Assembly: GCA_002286855.1 (NCBI GenBank)
Contig: NRSV01000061.1
Coordinates: 62,001 to 126,000 of the forward strand
Reading direction: 5' to 3'
DNA: 64,000 nucleotides
Origin: Bipolaris cookei
Taxonomy: Eukaryota > Ascomycota > Dothideomycetes > Pleosporales > Pleosporaceae
The notes beneath the pieces were generated by a model. The model did no database searches and was not told the DNA's origin. It saw only the letters and a list, made by a program, of their open reading frames with translations. The position numbers and the translations under genes are program-made. Below, piece after piece: positions 12,722 to 24,249 of the stretch. Within the stretch, counting starts at the first letter, position 1, and every line of letters begins with the position of its first letter.

Positions 12722-13069
12722 CTAAGCAGCATGACGACGTCCTGGGCGTGCGTCATCCATCAGCTGTTCGTCAGTCCATTCACGGTCTTCTTTGAGATCT
12801 TCCATCTCATCCCAGTGCTCGTCCACTTCCTCCAGCTCAGGCTTGATCATATTCATCACATCCTCTGAGTCTGGGTCTGGCGTTTCGGGCTTCTTAGATA
12901 TGGGTGTGGGTGTATGGATAGATGGATGGTTTATTTGGGTGGGAGCGTGCTTTACCTGGGTGGAAGAATGCTTCACCTGGGTATTTGGGGAACTAGCAGG
13001 GGTGGTGGTTTGGGCGGTTTTGTAAGTTTGGGGCTGCTTGAAGAGTTTCAGTTTGGGTAGGTAAGGCAT
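12722..13069 (-). CDS. Hypothetical acidic protein with TQVKH repeats
   Basis: A 115-residue minus-strand frame that I do not recognise. The first half is basic and Thr/Pro-rich and contains near-repeats of TQVKH (twice, then TQINH) about 8-9 residues apart. The second half is strongly acidic (residues 65-105, EDVMNMIKPELEEVDEHWDE), which looks more like real protein than random sequence. A second frame (13229-12993, beginning MLASIVTFYNAHR) overlaps its start by 77 bases in another phase and could be the true upstream part if there is a frameshift; no GT donor lies in the overlap to explain it as an intron. Treat the gene boundary as unresolved. Confidence 0.4.
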   Translation of the reverse strand: MPYLPKLKLFKQPQTYKTAQTTTPASSPNTQVKHSSTQVKHAPTQINHPSIHTPTPISKKPETPDPDSEDVMNMIKPELEEVDEHWDEMEDLKEDREWTDEQLMDDARPGRRHAA

Positions 13070-14040
13070 CTTCTTGTGTAAGCGGTTCAGAGTTGGATTT
13101 GGGGCTAATAGTTTGGTTTTGGGGTTCCAGATCTTGTGTGTAAAAATTGGGGGGGTATAAGAAGGGGGCTCTTGCGAGCATTGTGGAGTGTCTGTGTGCG
13201 TTGTAAAAGGTCACAATGCTGGCCAGCACTGTACGATAGGATGGTCCAGTGTCATAGTGGATTCTTACTGTTAGATTTGTGAAGTTTAGGAAGGAAGAAA
13301 TCTCTCAGCACACTGTATGTTATGTTGCGAGAGCTTTCTTTCCAGACGAGTGATAGAACATGAACAATAGGCCAGACTTACATCTTTGAAGGGTTTGGTG
13401 ACAGATAAACAGGGAGTTAAGTGGCAGCTAGTCATTCTGTTAATAATATTGGGTGTTTGCACGTTCCTCGAAAAATTCTGAAGTACATTTTACTCATGCC
13501 CTTAAGATACATCTCAGTCGTTCCACGTGGGTCGTTCCTACTAGGAGCTTTGATGAATGAGATGAGTGAAAATTATCTTTGGCAACTTCGCCCTGAGACT
13601 CTATCCAGCAATATGAGTATTGAAGAACTGTGTATATATCCCAGACACATGAAGTCTCCTATGTGGATCTCCTAAACTTCCTAGTATACGCAGAAATGCA
13701 ACTTGGGCGACGCCATTCTCTCGACCACAATTAGGGGCTTAAATCTATGTGTTCTCGAACATGGAATAGATGACATCGAAGTAGAGTCTAATTGAGGTCG
13801 CATATCACGTTAAATTGAGACTTGATGCCTACATTGATGCACATGCTATCCTGTAACGGTCGTGGACGAAAGACCTATGCAGCTCGTCTGGGCAGGCGTT
13901 CGGAGCAGGGATGTGCCATACCTAATTCAGACTAGCGTATTTACAGGGATCTCGTGTTCTTGAGACCGATGTAATAAGTCGGGGATGACGGTTCCACGCT
14001 GGCCAAAGGTACGAATCTCTCGAGTTTTGACAATGCCACG
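13070..14040. other. Intergenic region
   Basis: Apart from the possible upstream frame to 13229 (see 12722-13069), nothing recognisable; the right part is the amino acid transporter promoter. Confidence 0.5.
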
Positions 14041-15838
14041 ATGAGCGAAAGCCAAAAGCTCCTGCATGAGCATCCTTCGGACAGCGAATCTGAATTAGAG
14101 CCTGAAATCAAACCAAGTCCGCGACATTTATCGCCATCGCCCTCGTCGTCGCGAGCTACATCCACCTCCCCAGCGCCCACAGGGTCACGTCCAAATGGCG
14201 GCATCAAGCGGCAATCGTCCTTTGCACAACATCGCCCAGATGGCACTCCAAGAACCCCGAACCGCGTCCGTTTCGAAGAGCCGAGGAGGAGCATGAATGG
14301 ACATGCAAACGGTAGCGCCGACTGGGTAGAGTTGGACGGAGATGATTATATGAATGATGGAGAGGGGCAGGAGAGGACACAACGGCTGCCTCTGCTCACT
14401 GGTGTCGAAGCGCCAAGTGTCACGGTGGCCGAGCAGAACTTCAACCCAGAAGACCACCTGGAGAGCGCACGGCCACGCAGTGGAATGCGAAGCGCATTCA
14501 TGAACATGGCCAACAGTATAATGTGAGGCATACACTGAGAACAATGGATGAAAGAACACTGGCTAATCTGGAGTAGAGGGGCTGGTATCATAGGCCAACC
14601 GTACGCTATCCGCAATGCCGGCCTCTTGACAGGGACCGCTCTGCTCATCGGCCTCACCATCATCGTAGACTGGACGATTCGACTCATTGTCATAAACTCG
14701 AAGCTCAGCGGGACGGATTCATTTCAGGCGACGGTACAACACTGCTTTGGGAAATCCGGGCTCGTGGCCATATCCCTGGCTCAATGGCTCTTGTACGTCA
14801 GCTCTATGACATCTGGAAACACATGTATTGACAGCACACAGCGCCTTTGGCGGCATGGTAGCCTTCTGTGTTATTATCGGTGACACGATACCGAAGGTTC
14901 TGGATTCGCTATTCCCTTCTCTAGAAGACATGTCCTTTCTATGGTTGCTCACTAACAGAAGAGCTGTCATGATTCTGCTCATTCTCGGCATTTCGTTTCC
15001 CCTGTCGCTTTACCGTGACATTTCAAAGGTAGCCTCATTCCCGAGCAAGAGAATACACAAACTAATGTGTTTACAGCTTGCTAAAGCCAGTGGCTTTGCC
15101 TTGATCAGCATGACCGTCATCATTGTAACCGTCGTTACTCAGTCTTTCCGCGTTCCTGCTGAAGCCAGGGGCCAACTACGCGGCTCCCTCATTATCCGCT
15201 CGGGCATCTTCGAATCCATAGGCGTCATAGCTTTTGCTTTTGTCTGCCATCACAACAGCCTCCTCATATACGGCTCCTTGCGCAAGCCCACCATCGATCG
15301 TTTCTCCCGCGTCACACACTATAGCACTGGCATATCCCTCGTCGCATGTCTCGTCATGGCACTGTCGGGTTACCTGACCTTTGGCGACAAGACGCTCGGC
15401 AATGTGCTCAACAATTTCCCCAACGACAATCTCATGGTCAACATTGCACGTCTATTCTTCGGCCTCAACATGCTTACCACACTTCCACTGGAAGCCTTTG
15501 TCTGCCGAGAAGTAATGAACAATTACTGGTTCCCCGATGAACACTACAATCCCAACCGTCACATAGTCTTCACTAGTGCGCTTGTCATTTCTGCTCTCAC
15601 ACTGTCCCTTCTCACCTGCGATATTGGTGTTGTTTTTGAATTGTTTGGCGCAACATCTGCTTGTGCGCTCGCATTCATTCTCCCACCCCTCTGCTACATC
15701 AAACTGTCGCAAAAAAGCACAATAACATATGTAGCTGGCGCTGTAGTGGCATTTGGATGCACTGTCATGGTCATTAGCATCCTCAAGACTACGAGCAACC
15801 TCGTGGTCGGTCAAAGTGACCATGCGCAATGTGGGTAA
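14041..15838 (+). CDS. Vacuolar-type amino acid transporter (AAAP/AVT family)
   Basis: Four exons (14041-14522, 14577-14792, 14842-15028, 15077-15838; introns 54, 49 and 48 bp) give 548 residues. The first 155 residues are a Ser/Pro/Glu-rich cytosolic tail. The transporter core begins at NSIIGAGIIGQPYAIRNAG, the signature first unwound helix of the amino acid/auxin permease superfamily, and continues with FAFGGMVAFCVIIGDTIPKV, RDISKLAKASGFALIS and SGYLTFGD, giving about 11 helices. The family moves neutral or basic amino acids across the vacuolar membrane by proton exchange; the best comparison is the fungal AVT5/AVT6 and mammalian SLC38A11 group. All introns fall in the core and each is confirmed by restoring a conserved motif, including the third exon acceptor ACACAG, which is needed to read FAFGG. 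Confidence 0.92.
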
Positions 15839-16683
15839 TCTGGTCTTTTGTCGTAATATGGAGCGGTTGCATTGGGCGGTGTCTTGAGTACAAAATGGTA
15901 TACATGGGCGCGCGAACGCATGAATCTGGTAGCCTACCACTGTTCATTATAGAAGAATAACAACATTATCAAAGTATCGTGTATCCATCTTGCATTGCTA
16001 GCCTTGTGCTGTGCATATCTGACCCACATGATTTCCACCGGATCGTTTTCATAGCCCTCGCTTGTAACAAACAAGCTTGCCTTTTCAATAACGGCTATAT
16101 CGGCACCAACATGCTTCCAAAACCTTATTCGTGAAGTTCAATCAAGCTCTTTAACCCACTCTCAAGCCTGGGGTATCAATGGTCTTTTGCCGTTGTATCC
16201 GGCACATGTCCCTGTTTCTGACCCACCTTTACACTCAACACCAACGCTAACAAACTGCTCAACTACCATTCTCATATCGCATCAAACCATCCCACCCCTT
16301 TTCTGTTGTTCTACAAGGAGCGCCGTACACAGCGCGATGACGATAGTGGCGGTCGCTGCATGTGTGCTGTAAGCGGGCCTTTTTGGCTGATCATAACTTC
16401 TTTGGGGCGGGCTGTGACGTCGATGTCATCAGTCTGAACCCTGCTTTTCTGCGCAACGGGATGGCAGATTGGGGTCATACATAGGAAGCAACAACGACAT
16501 GACGGGACGGAAAGCACGAATTGCATATAAGAAGTCAATTGAGAATATCCAATTTTCCTTTCTCGCCGCCCTCTTTTCTCAGTTCTCAACTCTGAACAAC
16601 AAAAGCATCTATCCCTATCCAGCCTACTCAAGCTTCAACACTGTAACCATAGCGATACCCCCAAGGAAATAACATTACTAAAA
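15839..16683. other. Intergenic region
   Basis: Presumed 3' UTR of the transporter and promoter of the next gene; a pyrimidine-rich leader precedes ATG 16684. No gene seen. Confidence 0.5.
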
Positions 16684-17195
16684 ATGCCACTCTTCGGATC
16701 CCGCCGCGAGCCCTCGCCTCCCCCCGCCCCTGCTCCAACCCAAAAATCAGGGCTCTTCTCTCGTCGTCGCTCCTCCTCTCCCCACGCAGCTACAACAACC
16801 TCGCACCATCGCCACAGCAGCTCGGCCTCGCGCCCCGGCACATCAACCAACAACACCATTTCCTCTGGATTCTTCAGTCGGTCGTCCAATGGGGACCCCA
16901 GCATCGTCAACGCAAAGCAGAGTCTAGCGAATGCCGAGGCGGCGGAGCGAGAAGCGGATAGGGCGTTGGCGGTTGCGAGGAGTGCGGTTAGGGAGGCGCG
17001 CGAGCATGTTGCTAGGTTGGAGAGGGAGGCTGCTGAGGAGTAAGTTTTGCTTCTTCTTTTCTTTTATATTACTTGATGTTTGGGAGAGCAGAGGACTGAC
17101 GGTTACACAGGGCGCGACTAGCTAAGATCAAAAAGACTGAGGCGAAGGCTTTGGGTAAGATGGGGAAGAAGTTGGGTAGGCACGATCATATTTGA
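16684..17195 (+). CDS. Small Ser/Pro-rich protein with C-terminal coiled coil
   Basis: Exons 16684-17039 and 17111-17195 (71-bp intron, donor GTAAGT) give 146 residues. The N-terminus MPLFGSRREPSPPP followed by GLFSRRRSSS and a later GFFSRS repeats a short (G)LF/FSR motif three times, with low-complexity Ser/His/Thr stretches between. Residues about 75-125 form an Ala/Arg/Glu heptad-like helix (AEAAEREADRALAVARSAV), and the second exon continues it with a Lys-rich end (KKTEAKALGKMGKKLG). It resembles small conserved filamentous-fungal proteins of unknown role; I cannot name a function. High GC at third positions and a clean splice support expression as protein. Confidence 0.8.
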
Positions 17196-17845
17196 ATGTG
17201 TGGAACCTGAGGCTGAGAAGGGTGGTACTGGCTGGATATCGGAGTGGCAGTGTTCATCCGCCATGATATGTGTGAAAGCGAGGAGTTTCGTGTGGTTTTG
17301 TTGGCATTGATTTCGCCAGCGCTTGTACAATACCCCTTGTGTTATTCCCAGCTCCTGTTGATGTTGATATGTTTCACGATATTGGTATCCGGTTCACTAC
17401 GAGTGTTTTGAGTAAGCTAGTGAAGATGACGAGGAAAATAGCCTCGAATAACAATTATCACGGATACGTTGATTGACAGTCTTGAATGGACATGGAGACT
17501 TGACCTACTCAATCCCTTAGATTTATTATCTAAGTAAAAAGAATCACCAAAAATATCACTTATACATATCCCACAGAAACACAGTCTTTAACAATTTTTC
17601 ATCGCATTTCAAATTGTTTTTAGCATATCTAAAAAGAGCGTCCCCACTCAACGGGTATTCAACTCAGCGCATCCCCCACGCCAACAAAAGAGAAAGTAAA
17701 AGAAGAAAAGAGAAGAAAATATCGTATACAAAAATCTGTACAAAACACACAGAAAGAGTGTCCAAAGAACCCCCCTGATTACGATTAAACACCTAAACAA
17801 AAAGGTTCTGACATACTACCAAATTCCGAGTCTTGTATATTTGTT
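17196..17845. other. Convergent intergenic region
   Basis: A/T-rich 3' flanks of two convergent genes; nothing else seen. Confidence 0.5.
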
Positions 17846-19972
17846 TTAATACGAGGCCGCACTGCTAGCAGAAGGCCTCACAACCGTCCGCAACGTACAC
17901 GGCGACTCGGCGCCTGCATCGCCATACGAACCTCCTCTAACTCCATAAACACCTGCACCACCATACGAGCCCCCGTACGAGCCCCCATACGACCCGCCAG
18001 CACCAGGACATGGTGCCACGGACCCCGTAGGCGCAGCAGGGGTCTTGGTACTCGAGTACACAGGCCCATTTGTGAATTCGCCGGGCAGACCCGGGAGGAT
18101 ATGAGTGAAGGCTGGTGCCATGATGGGATCGAATGAGAGGGAGGCGGGGACGTAGACGGATTCGTAGGGGCGGGGTTTGTTGTCGTTGGTTGGGGTTGGT
18201 GCTGGGGTGGAGTCTGGGTTGAAGAGGTAGAAGGAGAGCGTGGGGACTGGTGGGGCGTTGTGGTGATTTGGTGCTGAGGACGCGGGCGGTGTGGGGGTGG
18301 AGGCGGAGGGAGTGTTGGACGCGGGCGGTGGGGAAGGTGAGGATGTTGTGGATGGCTCAGCAGGCTCGTATGGCTCAGCAGGCTCGTATGGCTCAGCGGG
18401 CTTGGATGGCTCAACAAGTGTGGATGTTTCCGAAGGCTTAGATGGCTCAGCAGGCTCAGCAGGCTCAGACGGCGAGACAGGCTTCGATGGCGACGAGGGC
18501 TTGAGTGGTGAATCCGACTCGGATGGTGTAGAAGCTTTACCTTGGCAAGGTGACATGCATGCAAAGCTGATAGCATTGGTCGTCTTTCGATCGGTAACAG
18601 GACCACTGAGAGACCAGTTCATATCAACATAAGGCCAGCAGATACGGCCATCAGCCATGGTGACCATGTCTCCAGCAACATACACATCCATAGACTTGAC
18701 CGGATTGCCAACTTTCTTGCCATCCTTCACGAGCTGGAAGTAGGTGCCCGTGAATTCGCCCTCACAGCCCATAGCTGGAAATTTGCAAGTTGGTTCAGCA
18801 ATCTCCTCCCATGTAACAAGTGCGTTAGAACCATCAAAAGCGGCTACGCGGGCATTCTGGCAATCAGAAGAACCGGTTGTGATCCAGTTGATGTGCGAGT
18901 CGCCATCGGGTCCGGGCTGATTAGTAGCTTGCTTGCCGACCATGGTCTTCTTGTCGGAGAAGGTAGCGATGGCGACGTTACGGTTTTTGGTTCGATACTT
19001 GGAGGTCGTGTATCCTTCGCCCAGTTGCTTGTTCTCAGTCAAATCCTTGGAGCCGCGCGATACCCAGGTGAAGATATACGAGTCCTTGTTGATGAAGCGT
19101 GTAAGACTGCTATATGAACCAGAGATGCCTCCCATGGGCTCGTTTGAAGCACCGTTCCTAGCGTATTCGTTCGAGACCTTCACACCAGTCTTTTCCATTC
19201 CAGTACCACCTGTGTTAAGCCAGATTCCGCCCTGGTCATCAGCGCAAACACTAGCAAAAGGCGCCGAGGCAGAAGCCTCGAGTGCAATGCCGGTGTTGAA
19301 GGAGCAGCCCCAGTTTTTAGTGGCGCCCGTAATTTTCTCAATGGTGCCGTTCTCGCTGACGTATTGAATAGAATCGCCAAAGTGACCTTGTGCAGGACCA
19401 TCGTAACTGGCAACAACAAAATAGGCTCCATACATGCCAGTGTCCTCGGAATAAGCAAGATCACCATTCAGATATGGTGAACACACTGCGCCTGCCTCAC
19501 CGACATTGTCTGGGCCACCAAGAAATCTCTTAAAAGCCCGCTTGCCACGGGTCCAACGGTATAGTACAGCTACCGGGTCTTTTTGAGGAGGGGCTTTTTG
19601 TGTTCCGGCGTCCATGGGTTCGTTGGTAAGAAGGGCGAATCCGTCATTATGAGCGATGAGACCGCCGGCTTCCTTTGCGCAACTCACAGTCACAGCATCT
19701 CCCACGGCCTTGAAGGTAACAGGGTCAACCTTCTGTACATGGACTCCCTTTCCTGATGCCTCAAGGTATGCGAGATATGCTGACTTTCCATCCGGTGAGA
19801 CCGCAAAAGGCGTGCGGTGGTGATGTGGTAGTCCAGTGCGGTAGTCATCCTTAATTGGCGAGAAAGGAGTAGAAAGCTCTAGGCTTCCTACATAAGTCTT
19901 CAAGTTGCTTTTCGAAAGCTCAGCAAAGGCCGTGCTAGAAAGCAGAGAAAGAAGGAAAACTGAGTGTAGCAT
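17846..19972 (-). CDS. Secreted predicted beta-propeller protein with Pro/Glu and Gly-Ser-Tyr repeats
   Basis: Single exon, 708 residues from Met at 19972; the frame extends 19 codons further up but this Met gives a clear signal peptide (MLHSVFLLSLLSSTAFA). Residues about 30-480 contain repeated blade-like strands (AVSPDGKSAYLAYLE, GGLIAHNDGFALLTNE, VSENGTIEKITG) and paired cysteines, suggesting an extracellular beta-propeller; no catalytic motif is evident. Then follow about 100 residues of tandem SKPSEPAEP and EPYEPAEPYEPAEPS repeats, a Pro/Thr/Ser linker, and a tail with GGSYGGSYGGSYGG. This is the architecture of a wall-associated or adhesive protein: folded head, extended glycosylatable stalk, Gly-rich end. 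No GPI signal is visible. I do not recognise the head family. A TATA box lies about 165 bp upstream. Confidence 0.85.
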   Translation of the reverse strand: MLHSVFLLSLLSSTAFAELSKSNLKTYVGSLELSTPFSPIKDDYRTGLPHHHRTPFAVSPDGKSAYLAYLEASGKGVHVQKVDPVTFKAVGDAVTVSCAKEAGGLIAHNDGFALLTNEPMDAGTQKAPPQKDPVAVLYRWTRGKRAFKRFLGGPDNVGEAGAVCSPYLNGDLAYSEDTGMYGAYFVVASYDGPAQGHFGDSIQYVSENGTIEKITGATKNWGCSFNTGIALEASASAPFASVCADDQGGIWLNTGGTGMEKTGVKVSNEYARNGASNEPMGGISGSYSSLTRFINKDSYIFTWVSRGSKDLTENKQLGEGYTTSKYRTKNRNVAIATFSDKKTMVGKQATNQPGPDGDSHINWITTGSSDCQNARVAAFDGSNALVTWEEIAEPTCKFPAMGCEGEFTGTYFQLVKDGKKVGNPVKSMDVYVAGDMVTMADGRICWPYVDMNWSLSGPVTDRKTTNAISFACMSPCQGKASTPSESDSPLKPSSPSKPVSPSEPAEPAEPSKPSETSTLVEPSKPAEPYEPAEPYEPAEPSTTSSPSPPPASNTPSASTPTPPASSAPNHHNAPPVPTLSFYLFNPDSTPAPTPTNDNKPRPYESVYVPASLSFDPIMAPAFTHILPGLPGEFTNGPVYSSTKTPAAPTGSVAPCPGAGGSYGGSYGGSYGGAGVYGVRGGSYGDAGAESPCTLRTVVRPSASSAASY

Positions 19973-22134
19973 TGTCCTAGAAATGATAGTATTTTCAAAC
20001 GAGTGACGAAACGAACGACCAGCGAACACAGGTCAAAAAAAGATAAAAAATGAACGATGTTAGAAACCGAACAAACCTGCCAGAACTCTTTCGTGCGGGC
20101 GGTAAAGCACCACCGCTCGTTGAAGGCTATTCTTCTATATAAACATTCGGCCTGTGAAACGAGGCGTCTACACTGGGGTCTCAGGCCAACCGCCCAGCAA
20201 AACGGAGCCAAAAGCAAATCATCTCGGGGACTAGCATGATGCAATGAGCCGTGGGGCAGACGGACCCGTTTTTCGTCCTATTTGTGTGGATAGAGTGTCT
20301 AAGGTATGGGCCGTGGCACAACAAGCGTAGATGCGGGCGTTTCGAAGTGTTTCGCCCAAAGACACGCTAGTTGACGATCGGCACGCTTGTTCCTGAATAG
20401 GAGGGTAGCACGTGCAACATCATCTAGAACAAAGACGACAACACACCAGGAAAACACTATTTACTCGTCTGTTGAGATAATTGATAACAGCATGCAGTAC
20501 TGAAACGTCGCCTGAAAACTTCCTAACTTTCGCCCAGCTCTTGTTCACTTGTCTTCGCCAAACTTGACGACTCCTGTGGCCATGAATTCACCTTTTCGAC
20601 GGGCATCTACCTCCGCCCTGTATATGTCAGATGAAAGCATCATTGCTTCATAGAACTCTATAGAGACCAAAGTATTTGCATAGTTAAGGCCTAACTTTAT
20701 TGACAAATAGCATCATCCAACTATCGTTGTCGTTGAGCTTGCTATTCGTCTGCGAGTCAGCCCAAAGACGGGAGAGTGCCGGGACCCAGGCCGTAATTAC
20801 TATGGCTCTTGGCACACTATTCAAGAATTCGCAGATGAACCAAGTATCAAGGGGATCGAAAGATTACAACGGTATGTTCTAGATGGGCTGATGGGTCGAG
20901 AACAGGAATTGGAAGAAAAGGGGGGTGGGGACACAGCCTGCAGATGCGAGCTAAGTATGAAATACCGATTGCAAGAGAGTTCGCCTACTAGAGACTACAA
21001 GTTTCTTTCAGCGACAAAAGCCATTTTAGTTAGTACAGTTAGCTACAACCTTATTATGCTAAGACATTGGTCCCAACCTTGCTTGACGGGCTGCGCGACC
21101 AGGCATCAGCCTTGTTTTGGCGTGCGCATCGTTGTTCGAGGCAATGTATCTCGGCTTATCCTTGCGAGGCAGTGCTCACAGTGCGGACACTTGCAAGGCG
21201 AAGTTGACGTTGACATTGATGACTGCCAGGGCAAAAGAGGAAAGGCTACCTGCCTAAACAAAGACTAATCAGAACAGAATCCATACGCTTAGGGCTTCCA
21301 GTCCCAGTGTATGCAGACATCCCACATAGTTTGCTGTTGAGCCGCGTCAGCATGCAAATTTCAGCGCCATGTTCAGGATTATCAAGGACGGAGGGACTTA
21401 GTTGGACCACGAGGCTGAATTATAGATAGCCGCTACTAAGGTATGGAATCTTAGTACTCATACAGTATTCGTTTATGCAAACCTGGAGGGGATGCCGTAG
21501 CGGGTGCTTCAAACAATATACCCTCTCACTAAACTTACCCACGCGTTTGAAAGATCAGCGAATAACCTCATTGACGTGCGGTTAAACCCGACGCATCCGA
21601 AAACTGGCTTGATCTGCTTAATCAATGATTGTTAATGTTTAGTACCCCGAGTGCCTCGAATTGACGAATACGATGGTAATGACGTGCTGAATTGGATCAT
21701 GTCAGCGACTCAGGGTAGGTAATCTCAAGTTTGCTCTCGTCTGTTTCAGCGTCACTATGCGCAATTCTGATAATACGCGTACCGCTTGTCCTATTTTGAT
21801 ATTTGGTGGAAGCTTGCATGTAGGGTTTGCCCGACTGCATTACAACACCCACGCTACCTACATCTGCGCGTCATACGACATAAAGAAGAGCCACCTCCCA
21901 TCTCCGACATCGAGATTTGTAGATCCATTAACACTGTACACGCCCCACGATTTCCTCGATCCCGCCAAATTCTACCTGCCAGCAAATACACTTGAGACCA
22001 AATCCTCACTAATATGCTGATCATTTTGCTGTAGTCGAATCCTCAAGTCCGGAACGCTAAAACACATGATGTCAGAGAGAACTGTTGATCAAAATACTGG
22101 AAATAGAAACTTGACCCCCTGGCACTGATCGGCC
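19973..22134. other. Gene-poor intergenic region (2.2 kb)
   Basis: The left part is the promoter of the secreted propeller gene. Several open frames up to 125 codons exist on the plus strand but lack codon bias, domains or splice logic. Nothing else identified. Confidence 0.5.
20135..20143 (-). promoter_or_regulatory. TATA box of the secreted propeller gene
   Basis: TATATAG read on the minus strand, about 165 bp before ATG 19972; spacing leaves room for a leader of about 130 bases. Confidence 0.5.
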
Positions 22135-24249
22135 TCACACGAGAACCAAATCCATCTCTTCGCACCACTCAATCGCTTCTGTACCTGCTGCAAAAGTGCC
22201 GAGTCGCTCCCACGCTGGAAAATGTTGAGCCGACATCCCCAGCACAAGACCCGCAACAACGTTATCGTACCGAGCAACGCCCAAGCACCTGACTATCGCC
22301 TTAAATCGACATACGGTATCAGTAGCCAGCGCTCGACGAACTGTCCGTTGCTTTTCTACGTTACTATTCTCAAACTCCGCTTCAGAGAGTAAGCAGTCAT
22401 GTGTCATGCGAATGATACTCGTACCCTTGATGACAAGATTGTACTCCCACGCGCCACGATTCTTTTCCGCAGACAACATGCAAGAGATGGTGGGGCCTCG
22501 CATAGTAAGGGAACCGCTAGAGATGGCACCCAGCAGGTTGAGTCCAGTGGGAGTAACCTTGCAACCGACAATAGTGACCATGGGTACGAATGTTTCGCGC
22601 TCCTCTTCATTCAGCAGTGTATATGTCACCGGCACATCCAAGCTCGCCCAGGAGAAAGAAGGAGCGCGCCAATTCTCTTGCGCAAAGTTATCTGGACAAG
22701 CAATATTTGACCGGGTCGCATGCCATAGCATATCAGAAGCCAAGTTGTGTTTCCAGAGTCCAGCGAGATATTCAGAGTGTGTCGCTTTTCTGATTTTACT
22801 CGCGATACCAGAGATTGCGGGGAATTTGTCCGCGGCGACGGTAAGATGACGTGCGGTGTAGTGCTCGACGACGCGTTGCCACGCCTGCCACACGGCACCT
22901 GTTTTCTTGCTAGCCACTGCCTTTGGGATCAGCGAGGGCGTGGTGGGGTAGGCCCTGCGCTCCGGCATACACTCGCATCGATACGATGTTTTGCACTCGA
23001 ACAGCAATTCTGTTGCGGTGTAGTGTAGTATCCTTGTGCTGAGAACGTGCTCCTGGAGCGCCCAAGCACGCGATGTGAGTGGACCGACTGGCTTTGCAGG
23101 ACCTCCGCCAGGGGCATGGCTTGGGTGATGATCTAGGATTTTTCGCGCTCTCAGTGCAAATTCCTTCCCAGATATGTTGTGATATGGTACTCTTACGGGC
23201 TTCCGCCTTTCGACCAAGCATCTTACACTACTGTTGGCAGACTGCGTTGCAGCAATAGTGATGTAGCTGTTTTGATAGATGCTCCCCATCTTCGCCGATT
23301 CGGTCTCCCAGTCTCGAATTGAATCTTGGATGATGCAAAGGCTATCAATCCACAGGTAGCGTAAGCCGAGCTGACGGGTGATGATGATGGCGTCTTGGAA
23401 TAGTGGTGGAAAGGCATCAAAGGAGATGTTGACTGTCATTTTAGGCCAGGTTTCTTTTGTTGCAACGAGAGGCTGGGAGGATCCCCAGCAATGTGAAAGA
23501 GCAGCGTACTGAAAGATCTTGCATTGTGTGTCGATGAGCCTGATTGGCGAAGAACTTTTCCCTACGTCGAGGAGACGCTTGGGAGGCGAGAAGGACGAGG
23601 GACAAGGAAACTTGCATGCTGTGTGTTTTGGATTTCCGATGCAACCTTGTATGCAACGTCGAATGAAGTTGAAAGTGTCATCAGATCCCGAGTTGACCGG
23701 TATGTGATGGGCAAAGCCTAGAGTGGGCCATGGAGGCCGTGTCGCTGCAAGTTGTCAGATAGTATCAAGTGGCGTATGTAAATAGCCGAATATTTGCTAA
23801 TGCAGAGAACTTGAGAAGGAATCAAGCATGCCATGCAAAAGCGCAACATCCGCCATGGAAAAGGGTAGCCTACCTGGTGCAGCGTAAATCTCCGCAATCT
23901 CATCCTTCCAACGCTCCCCACCAAGCGTAATCTTAATCGTGGCCTTCTCTTTAATATCAACATATACTTTAATCCTTGCACCTCTCCATCCACTGAAGAA
24001 AGCATCTAGCACAAGGACCACAACATAGCAAAATCTACACCCATTTCCCCCGACTTTTGCAAGGCTCAACGCATCAAGCACAAGGCTCAAACTCGCGCGA
24101 GGCTCTTTCACAGCCTCGGTTTCGTACACGGAGTTGGCGTGGCCTCTCGGGTCGAGATAGTTGCACATGCGACACTTTTTCCGTTGCGATTGGCCTGCGG
24201 ACACGGCTGGACGCCCCACTGGACGCCTGAGGCACTTTGGCAAAGGCAT
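22135..24249 (-). CDS. HET-domain (heterokaryon incompatibility) protein
   Basis: Exons 24249-23874 and 23744-22135 around a 129-bp intron (phase 1) give 661 residues. HET proteins trigger regulated cell death when genetically different hyphae fuse, and HET also serves as the death effector of some fungal NLRs. All three HET blocks are present: YAALSHCWG (residues 205-213), LRYLWIDSLCIIQDS with a following DWETESAKMGSIYQNSYITIAA (about 253-290), and the SRAWALQEHVLSTRILHY block (about 348-365). As in many HET proteins a Cys-rich segment (CRMCNYLDPRGH, CRFC) precedes the domain and about 300 residues without a known fold follow. No NACHT, WD or ankyrin part is seen, so this is the common stand-alone type. 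The frame is intact. The start may be further upstream, but 24249 is the first Met of the exon. Confidence 0.9.

Noticed and set aside
12685..12725. B-box-like GGTTCGATTTC on the minus strand suggesting a tRNA
   Set aside because: The flanking bases do not pair into a T arm or acceptor stem, and no anticodon arm can be placed.
18250..18632. Plus-strand frames rich in Gly/Ser/Ala opposite the secreted propeller gene
   Set aside because: They are the reverse reading of the Pro/Glu/Ser repeat DNA.
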